A DNA stretch of 64,000 nucleotides from M0108 sp963841065 (GTDB taxonomy: Bacteria; Pseudomonadota; Gammaproteobacteria; Chromatiales; Chromatiaceae), in the NCBI GenBank assembly GCA_963841065.1, contig CAWJBI010000004.1, positions 62,001-126,000 of the forward strand. Direction: 5' to 3'. The position numbers and the translations under genes are program-made. This document shows positions 17,643 through 27,256 of the stretch, piece after piece. The notes below the pieces were generated by a model. It was not told where the DNA came from. It did not search any database and was given only the letters and a program-made list of their open reading frames with translations. The first letter of the stretch is position 1; every line of letters begins with the position of its first letter.

Positions 17643-19116
17643 ATGACCCAACTCTTCGACCGCGTCCCCGACCGGCTCTTCTCGCCCCTGGCCAGCGCCA
17701 ACCGGCGCACCTATGGGGCCCTGCTGCTGGACCTCTACCCCCTGTTCTTCGATCAGATCCACGCGGACGTCTTCCCCTCCCGGGAGACGGTGCGCCACGA
17801 GATCGAGGAACGGCTGGCGGTCATGGCGGTGGCCTGGCAGGAGGAGCAGGAACCGGACGCGGAGGCCCTGACCGCGCCCCGACCCGCCGGCGAGCATGAG
17901 GTCACCCCGGCGGCCCTGGCCTATCGCCGCCTGCTGGCCGCCGGCTGGATGGAGGAGGAGCTGGAGGGCTATCGGGTGCGGGTCACGGTGCCCCCCGCGG
18001 TGGGGACTCTCTGGGGCAGCCTGATGGAGGTGGCGCGCCCGGACCGGGTCTTCTACGGCGGCATGGTGCTGTCCATCTTCAACAATGTGCAAAAGGCCTG
18101 GGAAGAACCCCGGGCCCAGGTGCTGGCCCTGCGCCAGGCGGCCCGGGAGGCGCGCCGCTTTATCCAGCACCTGAACACCATGATCTACGGCCTCAAGGGG
18201 CTGCTGGGGGACATCAGCGACTGTGACGACCATCGCCGCATCCTGAGCCGCTTCTTCGAGGACTTCGTGGAGCGCATCCTGGTCCAGGACTACAAGCGTC
18301 TCAAGACCCGCAACAATCCCTTCCGCTACCGCCAGCAAATCCTGCAGCGGGTGCGGGAGCTGGAATATGACCAGGAACGGAAACAGGCCCTGGTGGCGGG
18401 CTATCTGGAGCAGACGGGGGAGGCCGATGCCGCCTCCGCCGGGCGGGCCATCAACGACGACATCCGCCAACTGCGCGATGTCTTTGAACGGCTCGATGGC
18501 CACCTGGAACGGATGGACCGCTTTCGTGCCCGGGTGGAGCGGCGCGTCGCCGACACGGTCCGCTACCTGGATCGCACCCAGCCCGGCATGGCGGCCCGCT
18601 TCGCCGCCCTCCTCCGGGATCTGGGCCCCCGCCTGGCGGACTTGGGACGACGAGGCGGCCAGCCCCCTGCACCTGCCCCTCATCGAGGTGCTCCCGGTGG
18701 GGACGCGCAGTTTGAAGGAGGCGCCCCGCCACCGCCGCCCGCCGGAGCCCCGCCCCCTCGTCAGCCGCCCGGTGGACCCCGCGGCGCAGGCCCGGCAACA
18801 GGCCCTGCGCGCCTACCTGGATCGCCGCCGCATCGACCCCAAACGCATCGCCCTCTATCTGGAGCGCCAGTTGGCGGGCCGGGGGCAGGTCGAGGGGGCC
18901 GCCATGACCATCGCCGGCGTGGAGGACTTCATCGCCTTCACCCATGCGCGCCACCTCAATTACCTCCCCGGGGCCGGGCGCCTGCGGCAGGCCTACCGGA
19001 TCGAGGCCCGCGAGGGCCTCATCGTTAACGACTGGCTGCGCTGTCCCGACTTCGCCGTCTGGCGTCGCCAGGCCCCCGCCGAGGCCCTGACCGCGGGAGA
19101 CCCCCATGCTGCGTGA
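17643..19116 (+). CDS. jetA: Wadjet defence protein JetA (MukF/kleisin-like; one frame break)
   Basis: JetA is the kleisin-like subunit of the Wadjet SMC complex that recognises and cleaves foreign circular DNA. The N-terminus MTQLFDRVPDRLFSPLASAN and a long helical middle (FIQHLNTMIYGLKGLLGDI) match JetA proteins of the non-DUF3375 type, as I recall the family. The frame breaks near 18645 (a GGGA run). The C-terminal part (LHLPLIEVLPVGTRSLKEA to QAPAEALTAGDPHAA) is intact in the next frame and ends at 19116, overlapping jetB. Total length about 490 residues. It is the first gene of jetABCD. Confidence 0.85.
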
Positions 19117-19771
19117 CTTGCGCCAGGTCTGCGAGCATGCCGGGGGCGCCGAGCCCCACGACTTCCGCGCCGCCGCCGGGGCCGTGCTCAAGCGCCAGTT
19201 CCTGCTCCTGGAGCGGCCGGTGGACCGGGACGCCTACCGGCTGATCGTCAACCACTTCGATTACTTCGGCAATCTCTTCGATGCCCTGGGCTGGACCCTG
19301 CACCGCGACGATACCTTTGGCATCATCGGCCTCTTGCCCGGGGATGCGGAGGGCTTCAAGCACCTGCGCCTGGTGGACAGCCTGATGCTGCTGTGTCTGC
19401 GGCTGCTCTACGAGGAAGGGATGGCGCGCTTCGAGGCCCGGGAGGGCAGCGTTTACGCCCCCGCGGAGGCCCTGCTCGGCCGCTACGAGACCCTGCTCAA
19501 GCGCAAACGGCCCCTCATCTCGGATTTCCGGGAGCTGCTGCGCCGGCTGCGCCGTTACTCCCTGATCGAGACCCGGGAGGAGGCCGAGGACGGCCTGCCC
19601 GTCATCCGCATCCTGCCCACCATTCGCCTGGTCACCGGCGACCAGGTCCAGACGCGCCTCGCGGCCTTCATCGGCGCCCTCGACGAGGCCCCGGACGCCC
19701 TGGATGAGGGTGACCTGGCGACGGACGGCGAGGACCCGGATGACGGGGCCCCGCGGGAGCCCGCCCCATGA
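19106..19771 (+). CDS. jetB: Wadjet defence protein JetB (MukE-like, DUF4194-type)
   Basis: JetB is the KITE subunit (MukE/ScpB-like winged helix) of Wadjet. The 221-residue product has the expected start (AAAGAVLKRQFLLLERPVDRD) and the paired segments of a DUF4194 protein: DYFGNLFDALGWTLHRDD and LRLVDSLMLLCLRLLYEEG, followed by a winged-helix region with DFRELLRRLRRYSLIE. It overlaps jetA by 11 bases and jetC by 4 (ATGA), so the operon is tightly coupled. Frame intact. Confidence 0.88.
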   Translation: MLRDLRQVCEHAGGAEPHDFRAAAGAVLKRQFLLLERPVDRDAYRLIVNHFDYFGNLFDALGWTLHRDDTFGIIGLLPGDAEGFKHLRLVDSLMLLCLRLLYEEGMARFEAREGSVYAPAEALLGRYETLLKRKRPLISDFRELLRRLRRYSLIETREEAEDGLPVIRILPTIRLVTGDQVQTRLAAFIGALDEAPDALDEGDLATDGEDPDDGAPREPAP

Positions 19772-22700
19772 AGCGCCTGGTCCGCCTCCTCATGATCAAT
19801 TGGTATCGCCTGGAGCAGGCGAGCATCGACATCGTCGGCCACACGGCGGTCATAGGCCCCAATGCCTCGGGCAAGTCGTCCCTGCTGGACGCCATCCAGG
19901 CGGTGCTGGTGGGCGGGGACAAGCGCTGGTGGAACCCCAACGCCAGCGCCGGGGAAAAGAGCACCCGCAGCCTGCGCGACTACTGCCTCGGCGTGGTGCG
20001 CGATCCCGGCAATCCGGACCTGTCCCAGGAGTTCCGCCCCCGGGACCAGGCCATCAGCTACCTGGCCCTGGTGTTCCGCGACGACCAGACGGGTGATACC
20101 ACCAGCATCGGCCTGGCGCTGCACGCCCGGCTGGACGAGCCCCAGGAGGTGATCGACGGGCGCTTCATCGCCCCCGGCCTGGATCTGGTCCTGTCGGACC
20201 TGGTGGACCGGACCCCCGCGGGCCCCGTCCCCAAGCCCTGGAAGCGGCTGCGGGAGGAGTTGCGCATGCGCCTCGGCGAGCCCTTCCGGGTCCACGCCCT
20301 GGTGGGCGAGTACCAGCGCCACCTCTGCTTCCTGCTCGCCGATGCCCGGCGCCCCCTGGACGCGCCCCATTTCCTGCGCGCCTTCCGCAACGCCATCACC
20401 TTCGCCCCCATTCGCAATGTCTCGGACTTCGTGCGCGGCCACATCCTGGAGGAAAGGTCCATCCAGGTGCGCTCCCTGCAGCAGGCCCTGCACCACTACC
20501 GGGACATCCAGACCCGCACCCGCGAGGCCCGCCAGCGCGAGGAGGCCCTGGCCCTCATCGATCGCGGCTACCAGCGCGCCGAGCAGGCCGACCGGCTGGG
20601 TCTGGCCTGGCGCTGGGTCGAGCAGGAGGCGGCCTTCAATGCCCTGGAGGCGGAGCAGGAGCCGTTGCGCCAGACCCTGGAGCGACTCGCCGCCGAGATC
20701 ACCAAGCTCGGTTCCCGGATCGCGGACCTGGAACAGCAATGGCAGGGCGCCGACGCCGCCCTGACCGAGGCCAACCGCCGCCTGGCCGCCACCGACCTGG
20801 AGCAGCAACGGGAGCGCCTCCAGGCCGAGATGCGAGCGGCGCGCCAGACCCTCGACGAGGCCAACCAGGGCATCGAGCAGGCCCGGCTGGGCCTGGGGGC
20901 CGTGCATCGCCTGCTCGACAACGCCGAGCGGCTCGAGGACACCGCCCTGATCCAGGCCCTGCAAGGCCTGCCGCCCTTGCTGCGCCGGGACGAAGGCCTG
21001 CTGGCCGCGACCTGGCCCCAGGCCCCGGGCGAGGTCATGAGGGCGGTGGACCGCATCGCCCCGCAAGTCGCGGCGGCGGTGGAGCGGATGCTGGGCCGCT
21101 TTGAACAACTGGTGCGCGAGGAAGGCGAAATGGCCCGGGCCCTCGAAGCCCTGCGCGAGCGTATCGCCCGTCTGGAGCAGGGGGAGAGCGACCTCAAGCC
21201 CGCCACCCTGCGCCTCATCGCCCTGCTCGCGGACCACGGCATCGCCGCCGTGCCCCTCTGCGACCGGGTGGACCTGGCGGACGAGGCCTGGCGCGATGCC
21301 CTGGAGGCCTTCCTGGGCGGCCACCGCGAGGCCCTGCTGGTGGACCCGGGCCAGGTGCGCGAGGCCATCGGCCTCTATCGGCGGGAGGGCAAACGGCTCG
21401 CCATCCACGGCAGCCGGGTGATCAACACCCTCAAGACCGCCCAGTGGCGGGGCCCCGCCAGCCCCGGCAGCCTGGCGGAGATGGCCATCAGCGACGACCC
21501 CCACGCCACGGCCTACCTCAAGCCAGCGCGCCGGCAATGTCTTGCGGGTGGAGACCGAGGACGAGCTGCTGCGCCAGGAGCGGGCCATCACCGCCGACGG
21601 CATGCTCGCCTCCGGCGGCGCCGTGGTCCGCCTGGCCCCGGTGGAGCCCATGCTGGGGCGGGAGGCCCGCCGGCTGCGGCTGCAAGCCCTCAAGGCCCAG
21701 TTCGACCGGGACCAGGCGGCCCATTACCACAAACAGGCCGAGAAGGCGGCCATCCAGGACCTGCGCGAACGGCAACTCATGCCGCTCAACGACCGCCTGC
21801 GCAGCTTCCCGGACCTGGTGGGCCTGACGGCCACCCGGCAGGAGACCCGGGCCGAGCTCGACCGTCTCCAGACCCAGGAGCAGGCGCTGCGGGATGACAC
21901 TCATCTCCGGCGCCTCCAGGAGGAGGTCAAGCGGTGGGCCGCCGAGCGCGATGCCCTGGCGGTCGCCCGGGAGCGGGCGGCCCGGGACCAGGGCGACCGG
22001 ATACTGAGGCGCCAGGTGGAAGAGGCCAGCCTCGCCACCCTGGAACGGGCCTCCCAGGCCGTCGCCGAGCGCCGCCGCGACCTCCAGCAGACGGCCGGCT
22101 TCGATGCCGCCCTGGCCGCCGAGCGCCTCGACGAACTCCAGTCCCAGGAGCCCTTCGCCGAGGAGAGCCCCGCGGCCTGGCGGGCCCTGGGCGCGGAGGC
22201 CGGGCGCCGGGCCATCGGCCAGGAAAAGACGGCGATCAAGCAGCGGGCCAATGCCCGGGAGGGCCTGACGAGTTACTGGGCCGCCTGGTCACCCGACCAC
22301 AAACCCGCCAGCGACGCCGCCGAGGACCCCCTGACCCTGGCCGCCTGGGTGGTGCGCGAGCTGACCCAGGTGCGCGAGACCCAATTGGCCCGCTACGTCA
22401 CGGAGGCCGACAACGCCCTGCGCGAGGCCGAGCACGCCTTCCGCAGCGACTTTGTCGGCAAGCTCCAGGAAAACCTGCAATTGCTGGAAGAGAGCCGCAA
22501 GGAGCTCAACCGCAGCCTGCGCAGCCGCCCCTTTCACGGCCAGTATTACAGCTTCATCAAGCAGCCCGAGCCGGACCTCAAGGAGATTCTGGACTGGGTG
22601 CTGGGCTGGACCCCGGAGCAGGGCGGCGACGTCGGCGGCCTCTTCGACGCCGCCGCCGACCCCAACCACCCCCACCGCGCGGCCATCGCCCGCGTCCGCA

Positions 22701-23248
22701 ACCTGCTCATGGAGGCCGCGGGAGGCGAGGGCCACGCCGGGGGCTGGGACGAGCGCCTGGCGGATTACCGCCAGTACTACCACTTCGACGTGCGCATGAG
22801 CGACGACAAGGAGGGCGGCGGCAATCCGGAACTCCTCTCCCGGCGCCTCGGCAAGGGCTCCGGCGGCGAGCACCAGTCGCCCTTCTACGTGGCCATCGGC
22901 GCCGCCCTGGCCGCCGCCTATCGCATCGAGCGCGATCAGGATGGCCACTTGCGCGGCGGCATGGCCCTGGCCGTCTTCGACGAGGCCTTCTCCAAGCTGG
23001 ACCTGCAGAACACGGTCAGCGCCCTCGGTTTCCTCGACGAACTGGGGCTCCAGGTGCTGCTGGCCGCCCCGGACGAGAAATACGGCCAGATCGCCGAGCA
23101 CGTGGACACCATCGTCAACGTCTATCGGGACGGCGGCAGCGTCCACATCGACGCCGAGTACATCCAGCCCGAGGCCCGCCGCGCCCTGGCCGCCGACAAC
23201 CCGACGCTGCGCCCGGACCTGGACCGGGGCGCGCCAGACGCTCTTTAA
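19768..23248 (+). CDS. jetC: Wadjet defence SMC ATPase JetC (MukB-like; one frame break)
   Basis: JetC is the SMC-type motor. The Walker A motif is GPNASGKSS at residues 30-38. A long coiled coil (about residues 270-900, rich in Glu, Gln, Arg and Leu) carries a central hinge region. The C-terminal head has the signature LGKGSGGEHQSPF and Walker B LAVFDEAFSKLD, ending at 23248. About 1,160 residues in all, normal for JetC. One frame break lies between 21524 and 21537; the sequence resumes as NVLRVETEDELLRQERA. The start ATG overlaps the jetB stop. Confidence 0.9.
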
Positions 23249-23383
23249 AGCCGCCCATTCCGCCCCCGCCTCCATCCCATGCTCCAGACATTTGCTTTTA
23301 CCCGCACCTCCCGGGGCCCTGGCCCCGGATGCCGCTCCGACGCACCCTGCCCGGCCGCGACCAGCCGAGGGCCCGGACCAGCC

Positions 23384-24644
23384 ATGAGCCAGATCGCCCG
23401 CGCCCTCTTGCTCAAGCTCCTGGCCCAGGCGGACCGGGGCGGCCGGGATCACGCTCCCCATCGGCGAGCGCTCCGCCCACGCCTACTTCACGATCAGCGA
23501 CCTGACCGAGCGCGACGCCCTCCATGCCTATCTGGAGAACGCCCAGGCCGCCGGCGGCGTGACCCTGGAGTGGGGTCGCCGCACCGCCGCCCAGGACCTG
23601 CGCCGCATCCGCCTCCAGGACCCGGATCTGCTGGCCGCCTGGCTGGGCGTCTCCCGGACGGCCGCCCAGGCCCGCGTCATCTCGCAGGAACTGGCGGAAT
23701 ATATGGCCGATGCCCCCGGCTGGCTCCGGGACGCCTTCGCCGAGGCCCTGGCCCAGTGGCGGCTGGGCCACAAACCCTTTCACATCCCGCCCGCCGAGAC
23801 CGCCGCCGCCATCAGGCTGTTTCGCATCGCCCGCGCCGTCGCGGCTGGGGAGCAGGAGGGACTGGATCTGCGCCGTTTCAGCGTGCGCCTGCTGGGGGAC
23901 TCCAAGGCCGTCGAGTCCCTGCTGAGCCGGCTGGGCGGACTGCTGCGCCGCAATCCCGACTGGGCCTCATGGCCCGAGGATGCCGATCTCTTTCGGGCGC
24001 TGGGACTGGAGAAATTTCCGCCGGCCCTCTTCATCAAGGGGCCCCTGGTCCTGGACTATGGCGGCACGGACTGGGATATCACGCCCCTGCGGCCCTATGT
24101 CGGCCTGTCGCCGGATGCCGTCAACCAGATCCAGGCCAGCGGCCCCGTCCCCTACCTGCTGACCATCGAGAACCTGGCCAGCTTCCAGCGCCAGGTCCGG
24201 GAGATTCAGGACGCCGCTGTCGTCCTCTATACCGCCGGCTATCCCGCCCCGGCCCTGGTGCGGGTGCTGGGGCAACTGGACCAGTGCCTACCGGCGGACT
24301 GCCCCTTCTATCACTGGGGTGACCGGGACATCGGCGGCCTGCGCATCCTGGCCAGGGTCGTGGCGGCCTGTCCCCAGCACCCCGTGACGCCCCACCTCAT
24401 GGCCGCCCCGGACCCCGAGTCCGGCCCAGGTAGCGGCGGCTGGAGCCGCGACGAGCGCCGGGCCCTGGAGCAAGCCATAGCCAAGGGCGGTAGCGTGGGT
24501 GGCCTAGCCGCGGAGTGGGTCCAGAGGGATTTTGGCAAGCTGGAGCAAGAGGCCCTGGACCCGGCAAGCCCCCCGGACCGGGAGCAAGCCGCGCGTCCAG
24601 AAGTCCAGAGTCATGGAGCCATCATCATGGGCGATGGCCGTTAA
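23384..24644 (+). CDS. jetD: Wadjet nuclease subunit JetD (Toprim-like; one frame break)
   Basis: JetD is the topoisomerase VI-A-like nuclease that cleaves DNA stalled in the SMC complex. The Toprim core is visible: TIENLASFQRQ with the catalytic Glu, and HWGDRDIGGLRIL with the acidic DxD pair. The start is the ATG at 23384 (MSQIARALLLKLLAQADRGG). A frame break at about 23437-23450, in a GGGCGGCCGGG stretch, separates it from the rest (ITLPIGERSAHAYFTISDL onward). Length about 420 residues. The type II assignment rests on this DUF2220-like pattern and the JetA type, and is tentative. Confidence 0.85.
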
Positions 24645-24664
24645 GCACGGAACACCAAGCCGCT

Positions 24665-24913
24665 TCAGGGGGTGGGAGCGCTGGTATGCTTGGTTAGGCG
24701 GGATGATGCCTCGGCGATTTCGAGAAGATAACGGAGAGCTTTATTGACGGACTCATCGTTGGGAAATGCTTTAGCAACATCCGGCTCAAGCAGGACCACA
24801 TTACTTTCTTCTTTTAAGCGACTTGCATACTTGCCGCGAACTATCACGCCGAAATCCGACCTCTTATATTCGGGGCGGAGATCATCCGGTGCATCGGGTT
24901 TAGTCTTCTTCAT
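24665..24913 (-). CDS. Probable antitoxin of a BrnT-type toxin
   Basis: An 82-residue, charged protein beginning MKKTKPDAPDDLRPEYKRSD, with a C-terminal helical part (SVNKALRYLLEIAEA). It overlaps the end of the BrnT-like toxin gene upstream by 14 bases. The gene order, toxin then antitoxin, and the overlap are as in brnTA modules, but the sequence is not a typical BrnA, so I assign the antitoxin role from context. The pair is less GC-rich than its surroundings, in keeping with horizontal transfer. Confidence 0.6.
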   Translation of the reverse strand: MKKTKPDAPDDLRPEYKRSDFGVIVRGKYASRLKEESNVVLLEPDVAKAFPNDESVNKALRYLLEIAEASSRLTKHTSAPTP

Positions 24914-25172
24914 AAATTTGTCTCTCTGATTTTGTTGCCAATCTTGCGGAAATGATGCGGATATTGTTGCCGCGCTCCGTATGGGCCACCGCCAGTAAAC
25001 GGCCTATCGAAGAAACGCCAAGTGTCACAAAGCGATCTTCGTCTTCCGAGTGGTCTGGATCATGGGCTGTAGCGGAGAAGCTATCCCGTAGGGCCGTTGA
25101 TGCCTCTTCAAAACTGACACCGTGTTTGCGGAGATTTGACACCGCTTTTTTCTTATCCCATTCAAAACTCAT
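24900..25172 (-). CDS. brnT: BrnT-family ribonuclease toxin
   Basis: A 90-residue protein with the BrnT pattern FEWDKKKAVSNLRKHGVSFEEA at the N-terminus (cited in part) and, near the C-terminus, LLAVAHTERGNNIRIISARLA. BrnT toxins are RelE-fold ribonucleases that block translation and are neutralised by a partner antitoxin. The gene is transcribed ahead of its overlapping partner (24665-24913). It begins 27 bases after the stop of the glycine-zipper lipoprotein. Confidence 0.85.
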   Translation of the reverse strand: MSFEWDKKKAVSNLRKHGVSFEEASTALRDSFSATAHDPDHSEDEDRFVTLGVSSIGRLLAVAHTERGNNIRIISARLATKSERQIYEED

Positions 25173-25199
25173 AATGAGTCAGGCTATTTTCCTGGGTAT

Positions 25200-25664
25200 T
25201 CAGTAACTTTGATAGCCAGGCCGCTGGACATCCGAGGTGCAGGTTTCCGTGGTCCGGACATGGCCATAATCATCCACCGTCCGGATAGTGGTGCATTGGG
25301 TATTGCCGTACTGCCGGCCGGCCTCCTGGGCCCGGTAGTAGTCCTCCCGGCGTTGGTTCTCCCGTTGCTGGGCGACGTTGGCCATGCCAATGACCCCTCC
25401 CACCGCGGCCCCCGCCAGAGCGCCACTGGCCGCCATATCCGAACGGCTGGGATACCCGTAGTAATAGCCATGGTGATTGGTGGAACCCAAGGCCGCCCCG
25501 CCCAAGGCGCCGATAGCCGCACCAACGGCGGCACTACCCACCACGGTGCCCGCTTCATTCTCCGTGGCGCAGCCTGGCAACACCAATAGGGGCAAGAGCG
25601 CAAGGAGCATTTTTTGCACAAAAGGCCTCGGCCGATGGCAAGTTGACGCGGTTATCATGCGCAT
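25200..25664 (-). CDS. Glycine-zipper lipoprotein
   Basis: A 154-residue outer-membrane-type lipoprotein. A lipoprotein signal ends in the lipobox LVLPGC (Cys at about residue 32). Two glycine zippers follow: AGTVVGSAAVGAAIGALGGA and ASGALAGAAVGGVIG, separated by a Tyr/Gly-rich segment. Similar small proteins insert in or span the outer membrane; this one's function is unknown. The start ATG at 25662-25664 is chosen because AGGAG lies 7 bases upstream, although the signal peptide n-region is then long. Confidence 0.75.
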   Translation of the reverse strand: MRMITASTCHRPRPFVQKMLLALLPLLVLPGCATENEAGTVVGSAAVGAAIGALGGAALGSTNHHGYYYGYPSRSDMAASGALAGAAVGGVIGMANVAQQRENQRREDYYRAQEAGRQYGNTQCTTIRTVDDYGHVRTTETCTSDVQRPGYQSY

Positions 25665-25850
25665 CCGAATCTCCTGTTGTTGGTTGATGGGAGCTAACGG
25701 CCTGCTTGGCGCCTCCCAGATGCGGACACCCGGTACCTGGGTCGGTTTCGGTTGAGGCGGGGACTGGCGGAAGCCACGAGTACGATAGCAATAATGATCA
25801 GGGCCATCCAGAAAATCCCAAGTCGCGGCCCCTCGGCCCGCTGCCTCTAT

Positions 25851-26215
25851 TTAAGTCCGGCGATGCGGAACTCCATCAGTCCCCGTCCTGTACCGCTGAG
25901 TCACGGTTTCGAACAGCAGCCGGTCAAGTGCCGAGAAGTCGATGTCGTGCGCAGGCGGGATCGAGGCGCGTTCGAGCCGCGACAGCTCAGAAGTCAAGTA
26001 GTCGTCGATGACTTGGATCCGTGGGCCATACGCCGACTCCAACGCCTGGCGTTTCCAGACCAACAGGTCAGCGATGGCGGTACGCAGCGCCGGCGCTTCG
26101 ATCAAGGCGTCGACCAGGTCCTGAAATCGCATCGGGGCGAGGCCCCGGCCCTGCTCGATCCAGGTGGCGGCGAGCACGGGGCGCAGGACGTACAGGTACG
26201 TCGAAACGGGCAGCA
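25851..26215 (-). pseudogene. C-terminal remnant of a COG3541-type nucleotidyltransferase
   Basis: In one minus-strand frame this stretch reads STYLYVLRPVLAATWIEQG, then a helical part (MRFQDLVDALIEAPALRTAI) and a conserved-looking end with YGPRIQVIDDYLTSEL. That is the C-terminal half of YcgL/COG3541 predicted nucleotidyltransferases. The N-terminal half of the same kind of protein lies about 500 bases upstream (26690-26990), separated by an unrelated gene. This half starts at a junction near 26205-26215 and lacks its own start signal. Confidence 0.65.
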
Positions 26216-26667
26216 CCGTGCCCCTTGTCCGAACCATCCAACGAGGCAAATGCCAGGCGATTGCCGGGACCGATACTTAAGGTAAAGAGGCGATGTCGTG
26301 ATAGAATCCAATCCAACGAGACTGAGCCGTCGGGCTCCGGTGCGAATTCCGGTAGAGCGGTTCCTTTCGGTAGCGCACGAAGGAAATTCTCCGCATTCAG
26401 AATCGCCAAGGGATCTAAGGGCGATGCGTCATAGCCATCCCAACCTTGTTCAAGACACTCATTGGCAAGCGCTGTCAGTTGAGAAATGGCAATTATTTTA
26501 TCGATAAATATTGATTGGGAATCCTCAGCGGACCTCATCAAATCCGACGCCGCCTCGGTCACGGACTTAGCCTCCGCGGAGACGGCGCTGCTGGGCTGGG
26601 CATAGGCATTTAGTGCCGAATAACCCATGCAGCAAATACCTACGGTTGCTGAAATAGGGCTAGGCAT
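26215..26667 (-). pseudogene. Unrelated hypothetical gene embedded in the nucleotidyltransferase
   Basis: An ORF from the ATG at 26665-26667 (MPSPISATVGICC) encodes about 150 residues before it runs into the nucleotidyltransferase remnant. It contains a predicted hydrophobic start and the recurrent pattern LANECLEQGWDGYDASPLDP followed by LDWILSRHRLFTLSIG. This resembles a family of uncharacterised proteins often seen in accessory regions. It appears to lack its own C-terminus. It is less GC-rich than the flanks. Confidence 0.5.
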
Positions 26668-26689
26668 GGCTTTGTCAACGACCTCGTGA

Positions 26690-26990
26690 AGACGTGATTC
26701 TTGGCCTTGCGCAGCGCCCAGCCGTCGAAATCGCAAGTCCTCGGAGATGGGCACTTCTATTCACCGCGCTGTTGCGGACTGACCCGCAGGTACCAGTCGA
26801 GCGGGTGCACGTAAAGAAAGCGCATCGTCGTAGTCGCTGCTCAGGCGAGGCGAAGCCCCAGCCCCGGCTGCGCGACTCGCAGGCGAACAGCACGCCGGAC
26901 GCCGTGGTCGGCCTCGATCATGGCCAGATGCCGCTCGATCTCAGGAGCAAAACCAGGGGTCGACGGCGGCACGCGGTCAAGGTACACCAT
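26690..26990 (-). pseudogene. N-terminal remnant of a COG3541-type nucleotidyltransferase
   Basis: From the ATG at 26988-26990, across small frame breaks, the minus strand reads EIERHLAMIEADHGV, then VLFACESRSRGWGFASPEQ and later WYLRVSPQQR and DGWALRKA. These are the catalytic-domain N-terminus and following segments of COG3541 proteins. At about 26690 the similarity ends, at the start of the embedded ORF. With 25851-26215 it forms a split gene. Confidence 0.6.
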
Positions 26991-27039
26991 CGGCCGCTGT
27001 ACGGGTTGGCGCTCTCGTCCAGGTGCGCCGCTACGGCTC

Positions 27040-27235
27040 GGCAACTCACCCGGCTTCATCGCTATCTGATGTTGTTGAAGGAGCTGAGTCCTGAGCTTTG
27101 GGTAGGAGTCCCGAAATACGTAAGTGCATGCTCTTCGAGTGCTGCGATCTGTAAACCGGGCGGCAAGTCGCACTCGATGTCTAAAACTGCTTCCACTATG
27201 GGGGAGTTTGACAGATTTAATTCGGATTTGGTCAT
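27040..27235 (-). pseudogene. N-terminal fragment of a TIGR04255-like protein
   Basis: From the ATG at 27233-27235 the minus strand reads MTKSELNLSNSPIVEAVLDI, the characteristic start of TIGR04255 sporadically distributed proteins, of unknown function. After one frame break near 27117 it continues as YPKLRTQLLQQHQIAMKPGE. The remaining roughly 200 residues of a normal member are missing. The start lies 21 bases after the mod stop, so the fragment probably belonged to the restriction operon. Confidence 0.6.
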
Positions 27236-27256
27236 GGTAGGCTTAATCCTAGCAGG

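Noticed and set aside
15888..18683. Minus-strand ORF of 931 codons
   Set aside because: Only its last 211 codons (HD protein) are coding; the rest is antisense to cysC and jetA.
19555..21693. Minus-strand ORF of 712 codons opposite jetB-jetC
   Set aside because: Antisense shadow of a coiled-coil gene with strong codon bias.
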